From an uncultured Clostridia bacterium (lineage in GTDB: Bacteria > Bacillota > Clostridia > Oscillospirales > Acutalibacteraceae): a stretch of 64,000 nt of DNA. Positions 8,199 to 18,220 of this stretch are shown in pieces; positions within the stretch are counted from its first letter, which is position 1, and the number at the start of each line of letters is the position of its first letter. The position numbers and the translations under genes were made by a program. The notes under the pieces are model-generated. The model had not been told where the DNA came from and searched no databases. It saw only the letters and a list, made by a program, of their open reading frames with translations. The DNA is taken from contig CANRIZ010000001.1 in the NCBI GenBank assembly GCA_947630835.1, positions 1-64,000 on the forward strand, written 5' to 3'.

Positions 8199-11100
8199 CT
8201 ACAAATTTACGGACTTTTCTTCTCCCAGAGTAAAGGAATACAGCAATAATTCGTCGACCTCGCAGGAAAAAATTTGCTCCGCCGCCGCCTTGTAAACCTC
8301 AAGCTGCCTGTGATACATAGTAACCAATTCGTCGCAGTCCGCCACCCTGTCGGTCTTATAATCCAAAACAACAGCCTTTCCGTTTTCAAAAAAGACGCAG
8401 TCTATAATACCCTGAACGATTATGCTTTCGTCTTCAAAATTTTCTTTAAGCTCGGGAAAAGCCTTGTTGACGGGTAGGCTTATTCTGAACTTCTGTTCCC
8501 TGACTACCCTTTCGGAAGCGGCAATTCTTCTGTAAAGCCCGCTTTTGAAAAATTTGCTTATCATTTCAAGGTCGAGGCTGTTTGCCTGCCGAGCACCGAG
8601 CATTGAAAGAGAAACGAGCCTTTCCTTTTCCGCCCGAGCGTCTTTGCTTGCTTTTTCAAAATCGCAGGTTTCCATAAACCTGTGAACCGCCGTGCCCTTT
8701 TGCGCCGAGGTCATATTCCCCGACTGCGTAAATTTGGGAACGTCGCTTGCAAAATACCGCATATTGTTTTCAAGCCTGTTAAAAGAGGAAGCGGCAAGCT
8801 TTGCGGCGCAGTTTGAAAGCTCGCCGTATTTGTAAGAAAATTCGGTTTTTTCTCTGATTTTCTTCAAAAGCTCAAGGTCGGTATCGGCCTTTTCGGCGGC
8901 GTTCTCCGTTTGTTCAAAAGAAGCGGTTTTTAATCTTTCCCCAACAATTTCAACGCTTAAATCAAAATCCGCGTTTTCGTCGATTTTCCCGCAGAAATTG
9001 CAGTTATCCCTTAATACGCAAGCGTCCTTGTGCGTTAAAAACGCCTTTATTAAAATGTCGGTAAAATTATGCGAATTTATTACCGCAACCGGGTTTAAAG
9101 GCGTTGAAACGCAGTCGCCGGAAGCGCTTTCTACGGCCTTGGCGGCGTTCGACTCTTCGCAGGTGATTATCAGTCGCTCCCTTGCCCTTGTCAAGGCAAC
9201 GTAAAGCACTCTGAGTTCCTCCGAACATTCGCTTTTCCTGTTGAGTATTTTTGCCGCTTCATATGCAACAGTACTGTATTTTCTGAAGGTTTTGTTGTCG
9301 TGAATTTTAATGCCCATTCCGATTTTTTCGTGTATCAAAAGGCTGTCTGCATTGTTTCGGCGCGTTCTTGAGCAATCCGAGAGAAAAACAACGGGAAACT
9401 CGAGTCCCTTGCTTTTATGTATGGTCATAATCTTAACAACGTCGGAATACTCGCTCACCGTTCCGGCGGGTTTAAAATCCGAGCCGTTCTTTCTCTTTCT
9501 GTCAATATACCTGATAAAGCCGGAGAGTCCGCATTTTCCGAAGCTTTCGTATTTTTCGGCATATTCAAGCAAAAGCAAAAGGTTGAGCTTTTTAATTTCG
9601 CCGTTATTTAAGGCTGTGACTACGGAAAGATAACCGGAATCCTCGTAAATCGTCCGCAAAAGCTCCTGCACGCTCAAAACGCAGCTCAAGCTTCTGTATT
9701 CGTTATACTTTTCAATAAAATACCCGCACTTTTCGCTTTCGGAATTTTTTACGGCATAGTACAATTCGCTTTTTCTTGAATTTATCCTGAGAAGCGATAT
9801 TTCGTCTGCGGAAAAGCCGAAAATCGGGGACATCAGCACGCTGACAAGATGAACGTCCTGCAAGGGATTGTTGATAACGGAAAGCAGGGAAAGCATAACG
9901 GAAATTTCGGGATTTTCAAAAAAGCCCTCGTCCTCCTCGAAATATGCGGGGATTTCACGCTTTTTTAATTCCTTTAATAATTCCGCGCCCATTTTTCTCT
10001 GCCTCAACAAGACGCAAATATCCTTAAATTTCACGGGTCTTGTTGAATTTATGTTCTTGTCGTAAACCCTTGCGCTCTTAATTACCTGCTCGATTTTGTC
10101 CGCTATCATCTGCGTTTCGGTATATTCCTTGTCGTTTACGCTTTCGTCGTCAAGCATAAGAAATTCGACGCATTTTTTGTCGCTGTCTTCATAACATTCG
10201 GCGCCCGCTTTCAGAGATTGCGTGTTATCGTAGTCGATTTCGCCCGCTTCTTTGCTCATAATCCTTTCAAAAATATAATTGACGGCGTTTAAAATATCCG
10301 GTCTGCTTCTGAAATTGCTGTCAAGGCTGATATAATCGGCATAGCCGCATTTGCCGTCCCTCCACCTGTTTATTCTTTCGAGAAAAACGTGCGGCATAGC
10401 GAGCCTGAAACGGTAAATGCTCTGCTTTACGTCGCCGACGAGAAACATATTTTTTTCATCGTTTGAAAGCAAGCTGAAAATTTTATCCTGCGCTTCGTTG
10501 GTATCCTGATATTCGTCAATAAGGATTTCGTCGTATTTTTCCCTGATTTCAAGCGCGGTCTGCGTAGGCTTTCCGTCGCAAAGCAAAAGCTTCAGCACAA
10601 AATGAACTATGTCGATAAAGTCATAGCTGTTTTCCTCCGCTTTTTTTTGATAAAAACGCTTTTTGTATTCAAGCACTATCTCCGTAAACTTGGCTACAAC
10701 GGGTTTTAAGAGCTCAATATCCTCGCAATATTCCTCCTCGCTTGCGCTTAAAACGGTTTTTACGCTTTCCATAACGTCTTTCATCTTATCCCTGTATTTT
10801 TTGGAAAAGATTTTTTGTGAGCAATATTGATAATCGCCTTTTAACCTCGGGAATGTTTCAAAGGACAGGCTTTCCAAGCCGGTTTTAAGGCTGTCCCAAT
10901 CCTTCGATTTGCACTTTTCGATAATATCGTTTATTTTTTCTTCGTCGTTTTTAAGTGTGATATAAACCTTTTCAAGCCCCTCGTCGCCCTCTGCGAAGCT
11001 TATTGCCATGTTAAGCAGCACGCCCGCGTACTCGGCGCAGTCGGCAATCTGCTTTAAAATTATTTCACCGAAAACCGTATCCTGCGGCTTTTGCTTTTCG

Positions 11101-11702
11101 GAATAAACGCTCTTTATTTCCTCAAGCCATTTTTCGGGCTGAGGATAAGCCTCCGAGTTTTTTGCAAAGCGAATGATTGATTTTGCAAGCGTATCGTCGT
11201 TCTTTCCGCAGCCGGTAACCTCGAGCAGCCTGTTGAAATCCTCGTCGGAATTCTCATAATACTCGTCCAGAACCTCGTTTACGGCCTCGTTTGAAATGAG
11301 CTTCGATTCGCTGTCGTCAAGTATTCTGAAATCGGGAGTAATCGACAGCCTGCCGAAGTTTTCCTTAACTATCGAGTTAAAAAATTGGTCTATTGTACAG
11401 ATATCCGCAAGAGGAAGCATCATTTTTTGCCTTAAAAGAAATTTGTTGGAGGGGTCAGATTTTATTCTTTCGTCAAGCGCCTTACCTATTCTTTCCCGCA
11501 TTTCGTTTGCGGCGGCCCTGGTAAAGGTGACAACAAGCAATCTGTCGATTTTTTGCGGGTTCTCCTCGGAGCACAGCTTATTGATAATTCTCTCTACCAG
11601 CACCGCGGTTTTCCCCGAACCTGCCGCCGCCGACACAATTAAGCTCTTTGAACGGGATTTTATCGCCTTCTCCTGCATGGGCGTCCATTTAACCTTACTC
11701 AT
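8199..11702 (-). CDS. addA: AddA subunit of the helicase-nuclease AddAB
   Basis: A 1167-residue UvrD-type helicase with a C-terminal RecB-family nuclease; with AddB it resects double-strand breaks and loads RecA. Walker A is AAAGSGKT near residue 31, motif II is DEYQDTN, motif III GDVKQSIYRFR, motif V TIHKSKGLEFPVVFLSD and motif VI LRVLYVALTRARERL. The nuclease signature is VVLDYKTDR about 50 residues from the end. The frame can be read from a GTG at 11711, but GGAGGGTG lies before the ATG at 11702. It overlaps the end of addB by 8 bases, indicating translational coupling. Confidence 0.96.
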   Translation of the reverse strand: MSKVKWTPMQEKAIKSRSKSLIVSAAAGSGKTAVLVERIINKLCSEENPQKIDRLLVVTFTRAAANEMRERIGKALDERIKSDPSNKFLLRQKMMLPLADICTIDQFFNSIVKENFGRLSITPDFRILDDSESKLISNEAVNEVLDEYYENSDEDFNRLLEVTGCGKNDDTLAKSIIRFAKNSEAYPQPEKWLEEIKSVYSEKQKPQDTVFGEIILKQIADCAEYAGVLLNMAISFAEGDEGLEKVYITLKNDEEKINDIIEKCKSKDWDSLKTGLESLSFETFPRLKGDYQYCSQKIFSKKYRDKMKDVMESVKTVLSASEEEYCEDIELLKPVVAKFTEIVLEYKKRFYQKKAEENSYDFIDIVHFVLKLLLCDGKPTQTALEIREKYDEILIDEYQDTNEAQDKIFSLLSNDEKNMFLVGDVKQSIYRFRLAMPHVFLERINRWRDGKCGYADYISLDSNFRSRPDILNAVNYIFERIMSKEAGEIDYDNTQSLKAGAECYEDSDKKCVEFLMLDDESVNDKEYTETQMIADKIEQVIKSARVYDKNINSTRPVKFKDICVLLRQRKMGAELLKELKKREIPAYFEEDEGFFENPEISVMLSLLSVINNPLQDVHLVSVLMSPIFGFSADEISLLRINSRKSELYYAVKNSESEKCGYFIEKYNEYRSLSCVLSVQELLRTIYEDSGYLSVVTALNNGEIKKLNLLLLLEYAEKYESFGKCGLSGFIRYIDRKRKNGSDFKPAGTVSEYSDVVKIMTIHKSKGLEFPVVFLSDCSRTRRNNADSLLIHEKIGMGIKIHDNKTFRKYSTVAYEAAKILNRKSECSEELRVLYVALTRARERLIITCEESNAAKAVESASGDCVSTPLNPVAVINSHNFTDILIKAFLTHKDACVLRDNCNFCGKIDENADFDLSVEIVGERLKTASFEQTENAAEKADTDLELLKKIREKTEFSYKYGELSNCAAKLAASSFNRLENNMRYFASDVPKFTQSGNMTSAQKGTAVHRFMETCDFEKASKDARAEKERLVSLSMLGARQANSLDLEMISKFFKSGLYRRIAASERVVREQKFRISLPVNKAFPELKENFEDESIIVQGIIDCVFFENGKAVVLDYKTDRVADCDELVTMYHRQLEVYKAAAEQIFSCEVDELLLYSFTLGEEKSVNL

Positions 11703-14700
11703 CGTTTTCACCCTCCCGCATAAGCTCGTTCAGCGCTTCGGCGTGGCTCATTTTTCTGATTTCCCTGACTTCGTCGCCGTCCTCAAAGCGGCAAATACAT
11801 TTATAATCGCAGCCGTCGCATTTTGACGGGTCGACGGGTCTTGCCTCTATCCTTCCGTTATGTATGCCCTCGCCTGTATCTGTTATAATTTTATCTATCC
11901 TTTTATTAAGCCTTTTAAGCTCCTCGGCGCTTATAAGATTCCCCGAAAGCGAACCGTCCTTTTTCTTCTTTGCGGGAATATAATACCCCATCAGGTCTTT
12001 TTCCATAGCCTCCGCGATGTTTATATCGTCGAGTATGATACCGCTCATTTTATTTTTCCGCTTCTGCATACTTTCTATTTCCGAAGCGTCCGCATTACGG
12101 TTAAGGCTCGGAGGCTCGGGCTTTGCGGACATATAAAGCACTCCGCAAGGCACTATTTCGCCGTATTTCTCCCTGCCGTTTTTGGCAATGGCAAAAAGAT
12201 ATATAAGCATCTGCGTGCTTAAACCTTCAAGCACGTCGCCCAGTCTGAAGGTTTTGCCGCCGGTTTTGTAATCTACAACCCGCAAATACTTTTTACCGTC
12301 CCTATCCATGGTGTCCACACGATCGACGCTTCCGGTTATTCTGATACTGCCGCCGTCCGAAAGAGCCAAAATATAAGGCTGTATTTCGCTGTCGTTTCTG
12401 ATACGCAGTTCAAAATCCGTAGGCGTAAACTCGCTTACGCCGAACTCCTCGATAAGTCTTTTCAAAATATTACGGCTCTGCTGTTCAATAGCGTAATACT
12501 GCTGTAAAAAACGCTTCGATTTGTTTTGCGCTCCGCCCATTTTTTCATTCAAGAAGTTTTGCAGAATTTCGGAAATTTTACTATTAATTTCGTCGTCGGA
12601 CATCTTTGCAAGCTCGGAGGGCGTGTTTTCCCTGAGTATAATTTCAAAAATCTCATGGATAATACTGCCGCTTAAAAGAGGATCGACCTGCGCTTCTTTT
12701 AAAGGTTCTATTTTTATACCGTACCTGCAAAAATATTTAAACGGACATTCGTTATAAGCCTGTATTTTGGAGGCGGACATATTGATATTACTGCCGAAAA
12801 GGTCAACCGCTGTCTTTTTGTTTTCAATTAAAAAGCGCTTGCGCTTCACCGCTGTTTTCAAAGCCTCCGCCCTGCCCCTGAACAAAGCTTTGCCGTCAAA
12901 ATAGCTTTCAAGAGTAGAGGTAAGGGCGTTGTTGTTTTTATATTCTTGAGCAAACACCTCAAAAGCCGAATAATCGCTTTCTATTTTTTCCAACGGGTCT
13001 AAGCTGTCGTAACCCAAAACCTTTATTGACGGAAAAATCTCCTTAATCTCGTCGATTATAACGGATTCGCTTTTGCCCTCTCCGTTGTAATCGGATTCGC
13101 AAAAGCTTACATAAAGCTTATCAACGGCAGAAGTTACGGCGCAGTAAGCCGTAAATCTTTCCTCGGTCTGCTTGTATTCGGCGGTTTCGGCAAGCTCTAT
13201 ACCCGCCTGCCGCAGTTTAATTCGTTCCTTATCGTTTAAAAGCCCGCTCGTTAACGGGTTTAACGGGAACACGCCCTCGTTTGCGCCCATAACAAAAACA
13301 ATTTTTTTCATAGACGTTCTGGTTCTGTCGGCAACGCCTATCGTAACCTCGTCAAGTCCCCTCGGCAAGGTTCCGAAATCGCTCTTTGTAAGCAGGATAT
13401 TGAAAAGCTCGCAGTATCTTTTGTCGCTTAAATTCGCGTGCTTTGAAACAAGGTAAAGCTTATCGAGCATATCCATAATAAGCGACCATACGGTTTCCTG
13501 TTCTTCGCACAGCGCAGGGTTTCCGCCCTTAAACAATTCCTGCGCCATTTCCTTGAGCCGTTCTCTTATACCGCTATTTTTTATAAACTCATACAAAACA
13601 ACGGTTTTTTGCTCGGACTGCGCCTGAGAAAAATCCCTTTTGAAAGCAAGTACGGGAGCTACCGCCTTTTTTCTGAGTCTGTTCAGCTCGTCGAGCTTTA
13701 ATTTATCGAAATCGTTAAGCTCCGAGCCGAAGCCGTTGGGATTTTCCGTAAAATCATTTTTCCATTGCGAGGCCGTTATTTTCCAAATATAAGCGTAGTT
13801 TTCAAGCTTAGCCGTTTCTTCGGGCGAAATGCCGGCAAGCCCGGTTTTTAAATAGCGAAAAATCGATTCGCTGTTAATTTCCCCGCAGGTAATATCGAAA
13901 AGGGACTTTAAAAGCACAACAAGAGGTTGGTTATCCAAAGGCTGGCGTTTATCCTCAAAAAAAGGAATTCCGTACTTTTTAAATGCGGACGCAAGCTCGC
14001 GGTCATAGCTGTTTTTCGAGCGTTCAAACACGATTATATCCCTGCACCTGACGTTGTCCTCCCTCATCAGGCGCTTTATGCTTTGCGCGACATATTCGCA
14101 CTCCTCCGCTTTGTTTTTGGCGGACAAAAGCGTTATACTCTCGGGAATTTCACTTTCAAAGCTTTCTTTTTCAAGCGAAAAAATATTTTTTTCAAGCCTT
14201 AGAAGATTTTTATCTATTCCGTTTTCGTATTCGTCAACTGTAATCGGATTTGCAATTTTCACACCGCATTTTGCGGCTGCGTCTTTAAGCCGATTAACTT
14301 GCCTGTTGACGTTTGCAAAAAAGGAATAATCGTCGTTAAAGCTGTTTTTATCGGTATTAAAGGCTATATAGATTTCATCGCTTTGAGCTATCGCCTTTTC
14401 TATTACCTTGCTTTCCTGCTTGGTAAAGCGCGTAAAACCGTCGATAATAACGGTTTTGTTTTCAAAATATTTATGGGTGTTGAAAAATTCGCAAAGAATG
14501 TCAAGCGTATCGTCGTTGTTGAAATAATCCTTGTCGAGCATAGCGTTGTAAAGGGAAATTATCAAAACAAGCTCCTCGATTTTATGCTTTAACGACGATT
14601 CCTCCGAGCTCTCGGCATACTCGCCGAGTTCCGCGACGGTGACGGAGCATTGCTTCAGCTCCGTGGCAAACGAAACCAAATTTTCAATAAGCGCCGGTCT

Positions 14701-15039
14701 TGTTATGTATTTTTTAAATACGTTCAGGCTGTCGCTCAAGGCTTCAAGCGCAAGGCTCATGGTCATCATTTTGATTGCGTCGTCAACCTGCTGTTTATCG
14801 GAAACGAGTCCGTTTTCCTCCAAAACAAGCTCCGCAAGTCTTGAAAGGCTTATAACCTCAACGTTTAAAGCGTCCTTTGCGCCCACCTTTTCAAGTATAG
14901 CCCTTTCCGTTTCATAGGAAAACTGCTCCGGCACGATGAAAATAAAGCCGTCCTTTCCCGCCTTTACTTGCCGCGCTGCCAGATTTATAAGGTATTCGCT
15001 TCTTTTACTTATGTTTCTTCCAAAAACAAGATTGAGCAT
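11695..15039 (-). CDS. addB: AddB subunit of the helicase-nuclease AddAB
   Basis: A 1114-residue inactivated-helicase/nuclease partner of AddA. FIVPEQFSYETERAIL near residue 34 and the C-terminal nuclease motif LRVVDYKTGG are recognisable. The iron-sulfur staple is complete: one cysteine in NECPFKYFCRYG and three in KCDGCDYKCICRF. The N-terminal nucleotide loop reads GRNISKRSEYL, lacking the GK[ST] core seen in many AddB proteins, so ATP binding there is doubtful. The gene is first in addB-addA. Confidence 0.93.
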   Translation of the reverse strand: MLNLVFGRNISKRSEYLINLAARQVKAGKDGFIFIVPEQFSYETERAILEKVGAKDALNVEVISLSRLAELVLEENGLVSDKQQVDDAIKMMTMSLALEALSDSLNVFKKYITRPALIENLVSFATELKQCSVTVAELGEYAESSEESSLKHKIEELVLIISLYNAMLDKDYFNNDDTLDILCEFFNTHKYFENKTVIIDGFTRFTKQESKVIEKAIAQSDEIYIAFNTDKNSFNDDYSFFANVNRQVNRLKDAAAKCGVKIANPITVDEYENGIDKNLLRLEKNIFSLEKESFESEIPESITLLSAKNKAEECEYVAQSIKRLMREDNVRCRDIIVFERSKNSYDRELASAFKKYGIPFFEDKRQPLDNQPLVVLLKSLFDITCGEINSESIFRYLKTGLAGISPEETAKLENYAYIWKITASQWKNDFTENPNGFGSELNDFDKLKLDELNRLRKKAVAPVLAFKRDFSQAQSEQKTVVLYEFIKNSGIRERLKEMAQELFKGGNPALCEEQETVWSLIMDMLDKLYLVSKHANLSDKRYCELFNILLTKSDFGTLPRGLDEVTIGVADRTRTSMKKIVFVMGANEGVFPLNPLTSGLLNDKERIKLRQAGIELAETAEYKQTEERFTAYCAVTSAVDKLYVSFCESDYNGEGKSESVIIDEIKEIFPSIKVLGYDSLDPLEKIESDYSAFEVFAQEYKNNNALTSTLESYFDGKALFRGRAEALKTAVKRKRFLIENKKTAVDLFGSNINMSASKIQAYNECPFKYFCRYGIKIEPLKEAQVDPLLSGSIIHEIFEIILRENTPSELAKMSDDEINSKISEILQNFLNEKMGGAQNKSKRFLQQYYAIEQQSRNILKRLIEEFGVSEFTPTDFELRIRNDSEIQPYILALSDGGSIRITGSVDRVDTMDRDGKKYLRVVDYKTGGKTFRLGDVLEGLSTQMLIYLFAIAKNGREKYGEIVPCGVLYMSAKPEPPSLNRNADASEIESMQKRKNKMSGIILDDINIAEAMEKDLMGYYIPAKKKKDGSLSGNLISAEELKRLNKRIDKIITDTGEGIHNGRIEARPVDPSKCDGCDYKCICRFEDGDEVREIRKMSHAEALNELMREGENDE

Positions 15040-15058
15040 ATTTTTTCACTTCTGATAA

Positions 15059-16351
15059 TCATTTAAGCATATACAATTTTGCCGAATGGGGTTTAAGCAT
15101 TGCCTCTATTTTATCCGTTATTTCGCCTATATCTTCTCTTTTCCAAAGGTCGCGCAAAATAAACTTGCCCGTAATTTTAAGCTCGTCAAAGCCGACGCTT
15201 ATGATTTTCTCCGTATCGTCCGCATTAAAGAGCGCAACTATTTTTTTGCCCTCGTCGCTTTCGGCTTCCCAAACAATTTCCCTGCCGTCGCTTTTTACGG
15301 GATGAGCCGAACGGGAATGTTGGTTAACGTCCAAAACCTCCCCGTTTGTAATAATGCCGAGCGTCCACTCGTCGTTATTTCTCAACTCGCCGCCGAACAT
15401 CAAGGGCGAGCGGAATATGCACCAAAGCGTCATCATCGTAATTTGCTCGTCCTTTGTAAACTGCGTATATCTGTTCTTGGGACCGTGGCAAGAACCGTTT
15501 ATTGAGATGTTGCCGAGCGGGAGCATATCGCAATCGGGCCAACAACCCTCGGAAACATATGGATACCATTGCTGTGTTCGTGAAAACATATCGTAAAGCT
15601 TATTCCAATCGTCCCAAAAATCTCCGGTCAATCTCCACATATTGGCGTGCTTGCAAAGATGCTCCGCGGCGCTGAGCTGCGCGGGCCCCGGAGAGAGAGA
15701 AAGCACCATATCCCTGCCGCATTTATCTATAGCCCGCCTTATCATCTCAATTTCTTCCTTTGCGGAATAGGGATTGTGCGGTTGAAATTCGGTATTTGCT
15801 ATATCGTCGACCTTTACAAAATCCACTCCCCACCGGGCGTACATTTCAAAAATCGAATCATAGTACAGCTGAGCCGCCTCGCACTTGGTATTAACGCCGT
15901 ACATATCGGTGTTCCAAGGGCAGACCGAAAAATGATGCGCAATCTGCCTTGCGGTTACGTCCGTACCGAGTATTTTGGTGTTCCTGTGAACCGCCTGACG
16001 CGGTATTCCCCTCATTATATGTATGCCGAATTTAAGCCCCATTTCATGTATTCTGTCGGCTATTTTTTTAAAGCCGACGCCGTTTGCCGCAGAGGGAAAA
16101 CGGTTCTCGGCAGGTATAAGCCTTGAATACTCGTCCATACAAAGCTCGGTAAAATTATTGTAATCGTTATCCTTAGCCTTGGGCTCATACCACTGAATAT
16201 CGCATACTACGTACTGCCAGCCGTATTTTTTAAGCTTGTCTCTCATATATTCGGCGTTTCCGATAAGCTGTTCCTCGTTTACCGCCGCTCCGTAGCAATC
16301 CCAACTGTTCCAGCCCATAGGCGGCGTAAGGGCAACTTTATTCTTGTCCAT
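15059..16351 (-). CDS. Glycoside hydrolase family 27 (alpha-galactosidase-like), cytoplasmic
   Basis: A 430-residue clan-D hydrolase without a signal peptide, so it probably acts on imported oligosaccharides. TPPMGWNSWDCYG at residues 9-21 is the family hallmark. The nucleophile should be D182 in GVDFVKVDD, and the acid/base lies in the CWPDCDMLPLG segment near 275-280. A C-terminal beta-sandwich domain of ~80 residues follows. Divergence from classical alpha-galactosidases (HIMRGIPRQAV, WYEPKAKD) means beta-L-arabinopyranosidase or another GH27 activity cannot be excluded. It has its own promoter (16385-16413). Confidence 0.85.
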   Translation of the reverse strand: MDKNKVALTPPMGWNSWDCYGAAVNEEQLIGNAEYMRDKLKKYGWQYVVCDIQWYEPKAKDNDYNNFTELCMDEYSRLIPAENRFPSAANGVGFKKIADRIHEMGLKFGIHIMRGIPRQAVHRNTKILGTDVTARQIAHHFSVCPWNTDMYGVNTKCEAAQLYYDSIFEMYARWGVDFVKVDDIANTEFQPHNPYSAKEEIEMIRRAIDKCGRDMVLSLSPGPAQLSAAEHLCKHANMWRLTGDFWDDWNKLYDMFSRTQQWYPYVSEGCWPDCDMLPLGNISINGSCHGPKNRYTQFTKDEQITMMTLWCIFRSPLMFGGELRNNDEWTLGIITNGEVLDVNQHSRSAHPVKSDGREIVWEAESDEGKKIVALFNADDTEKIISVGFDELKITGKFILRDLWKREDIGEITDKIEAMLKPHSAKLYMLK

Positions 16352-16384
16352 TATTAAAAAACTCCTTAATTGATTAATACACAG

Positions 16385-16413
16385 ATTTTATCACGAATTA
16401 TATTAAACTTCAA
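16385..16413 (-). promoter_or_regulatory. Promoter of the cytoplasmic GH27 gene
   Basis: Minus strand TTGAAG (16408-16413), 17-bp spacer, TAAAAT (16385-16390) with an extended TG before the -10. Confidence 0.65.
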
Positions 16414-16447
16414 TCGTTATAAAGCAATTATATACAAATAAAGGTAC

Positions 16448-16479
16448 AAAAAAGAGCAGACGGATAAAAATCCGCCTGC
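16448..16479 (-). terminator. Terminator of the symporter gene
   Basis: On the minus strand GCAGGCGGAT pairs with ATCCGTCTGC (one G-T pair) across a four-base loop, followed by TCTTTTTTG. It lies 18 bp after the symporter stop. Confidence 0.88.
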
Positions 16480-16496
16480 ACTTCAAATCGTATTAA

Positions 16497-18035
16497 TTAT
16501 ATCGAAGCCTTTACCTCTTCAAATTTTTCCTCAATTTCCTTTTCGGGAGCTTTTGTAAGAAGGCTTACCGCAATGATAAATACAAGACCTACAATAAACG
16601 CCGGAAGCAACTCGTAAATATCGAGTACTGTACCCGCAAATTTTGTGCGAATAACGAACTTCCATACGAATACCATTATACCGCCTGCAAGCATACCCGA
16701 AACAGCGCCCCATTTATTTGTGCGCTTCCAGAAAAGAGAACAGAGTATAACCGGTCCGAACGAAGCTCCGAAGCCCGCCCATGCGAAGGAAACTATCCTG
16801 AATACGGAGCTGTTGGGATCTCTTGCGAGTATTATCGCTATAATTGAAATTATAACAACGGATACACGGGCAAGAATTATGGATTTCTTTTGCGAAAGCT
16901 TAACGCCGAAGCTTTCCTGTACAATATTTTGCGAAATGCTCGACGCCGCCGCAAGAAGCTGTGAATCCGCCGTCGACATAGTGGAAGCCAATATACCCGA
17001 AAGTATAACGCCGCCTACAAAAGCGGGAACGTAGCCGTAGCTCGCAATTACCTTTGCTATGTCAACGATAATCGTTTCGGCGGCAGAAGCGTTTTCATAG
17101 CTCGGAATCATACCCGACTTCATAAGTGAATATCCGATAACGCCTATGATAACCGATATACCCATTGAAATAGTTACCCAAACGGAGGCAACACGGCGCG
17201 AAAGCTTTAATTTTTTCTCATCCTCAATCGCCATAAAGCGAAGAAGTATATGAGGCATACCGAAGTAACCGAGACCCCACGCAAGGGTTGAAGCAACGGG
17301 CAAAGCGCCGTAGCTTCCCGTTGTGCCGGAAGCCACGTCAAAGCCCCTGAACAAGTCAAGATAACCGTTAAGGCTCTGAACATTGGCAAAGACATTGCCG
17401 AAGCCCTTTGCCGCGCCTTCGCTGAAGCCGACAACAACAAATAGCGCAACGGTCATAACAATGCTTTGAATGAAGTCGGTCGTAGAAGCCGCAAGGAATC
17501 CGCCCAAAGTGCAGTAAACTATAATTACCACTGCGCTCAATATCATAGCTTTTAAATAATCCATACCGAAAAGCGAAGAAAAGAGCTTTCCGCAGGCGGA
17601 AAATCCGGAAGCGGTATAAGGGATAAAAAATACAATAATAATCAACGCGGCTATAACCGTTAAAATCTTTGTTTTATCCCCGAAACGCTTTGCAAAAAAG
17701 TCGGGAATTGTAAAAGCGTCAATCTTTTGACTGTAAACGCGAAGTCTTTTTGCAACAATAAGCCAGTTAATGTATGTACCGACGGCAAGCCCGATAGCGG
17801 TCCACGAAGCCTCCGCCAAGCCGCCCATAAGCGCAATTGCCGGAAGTCCCATAAGCAGCCAGCCGCTCATATCGGAAGCCTCTGCGCTCATTGCGGTAAC
17901 AAGCGGACCCAAATGCCTGCCGCCGAGGAAGAAGTCGCCGGAGGTTTTGTTTTTATCCGCAACCGCAAAACCTATCCCTACCATCATAGCCATATACAAG
18001 ACAATGGCAATGATGATAACAATATTGAATGTCAT
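16497..18035 (-). CDS. Sodium:solute symporter, PutP type
   Basis: A ~512-residue, 12-13-segment member of the SSS family, importing a small solute with sodium. Segments such as DFFLGGRHLGPLVTAMSAEASDMSGWLLMGLPA near the N-terminus and STADSQLLAAASSISQNI in the middle are close to the proline carriers. The sodium and substrate residues of the TM1 unwound region (SAEASDMSGW) are intact. Proline is the best guess. The frame opens at 18077, but GGGGAG precedes two adjacent ATGs at 18038 and 18035; the latter has better spacing. An inverted repeat and a TetR gene lie just upstream, pointing to ligand-responsive control. Confidence 0.9.
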   Translation of the reverse strand: MTFNIVIIIAIVLYMAMMVGIGFAVADKNKTSGDFFLGGRHLGPLVTAMSAEASDMSGWLLMGLPAIALMGGLAEASWTAIGLAVGTYINWLIVAKRLRVYSQKIDAFTIPDFFAKRFGDKTKILTVIAALIIIVFFIPYTASGFSACGKLFSSLFGMDYLKAMILSAVVIIVYCTLGGFLAASTTDFIQSIVMTVALFVVVGFSEGAAKGFGNVFANVQSLNGYLDLFRGFDVASGTTGSYGALPVASTLAWGLGYFGMPHILLRFMAIEDEKKLKLSRRVASVWVTISMGISVIIGVIGYSLMKSGMIPSYENASAAETIIVDIAKVIASYGYVPAFVGGVILSGILASTMSTADSQLLAAASSISQNIVQESFGVKLSQKKSIILARVSVVIISIIAIILARDPNSSVFRIVSFAWAGFGASFGPVILCSLFWKRTNKWGAVSGMLAGGIMVFVWKFVIRTKFAGTVLDIYELLPAFIVGLVFIIAVSLLTKAPEKEIEEKFEEVKASI

Positions 18036-18132
18036 CATAACACTCCCCTTTTTATACGAATGGGAATATTTTATCATACTTTTTTAAAGAATGGAATAGA
18101 GAATAAAGTCTAAACCGGTTTTAATAAAAATT

Positions 18133-18172
18133 AACGCCATAGCGGTCAATTTACATTGATTACTATGACGTT
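18133..18172. promoter_or_regulatory. Large inverted repeat, candidate TetR operator upstream of the symporter
   Basis: AACGCCATAGCGGTCAAT (18133-18150) and ATTGATTACTATGACGTT (18155-18172) are complementary at 14 of 18 positions around TTAC. On the minus strand a possible promoter TTGACC-N17-TATTAA for the symporter overlaps it. A pair of TAGACT words (18178-18196) and AGTCTA (18107-18112) flank it, extending the dyad. Location between the TetR gene and the symporter makes it the natural operator; this is inference. Confidence 0.5.
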
Positions 18173-18220
18173 GTTATTAGACTAAAGTATAGACTTTTTT
18201 TAAGTCAAAAAATAAATTTT

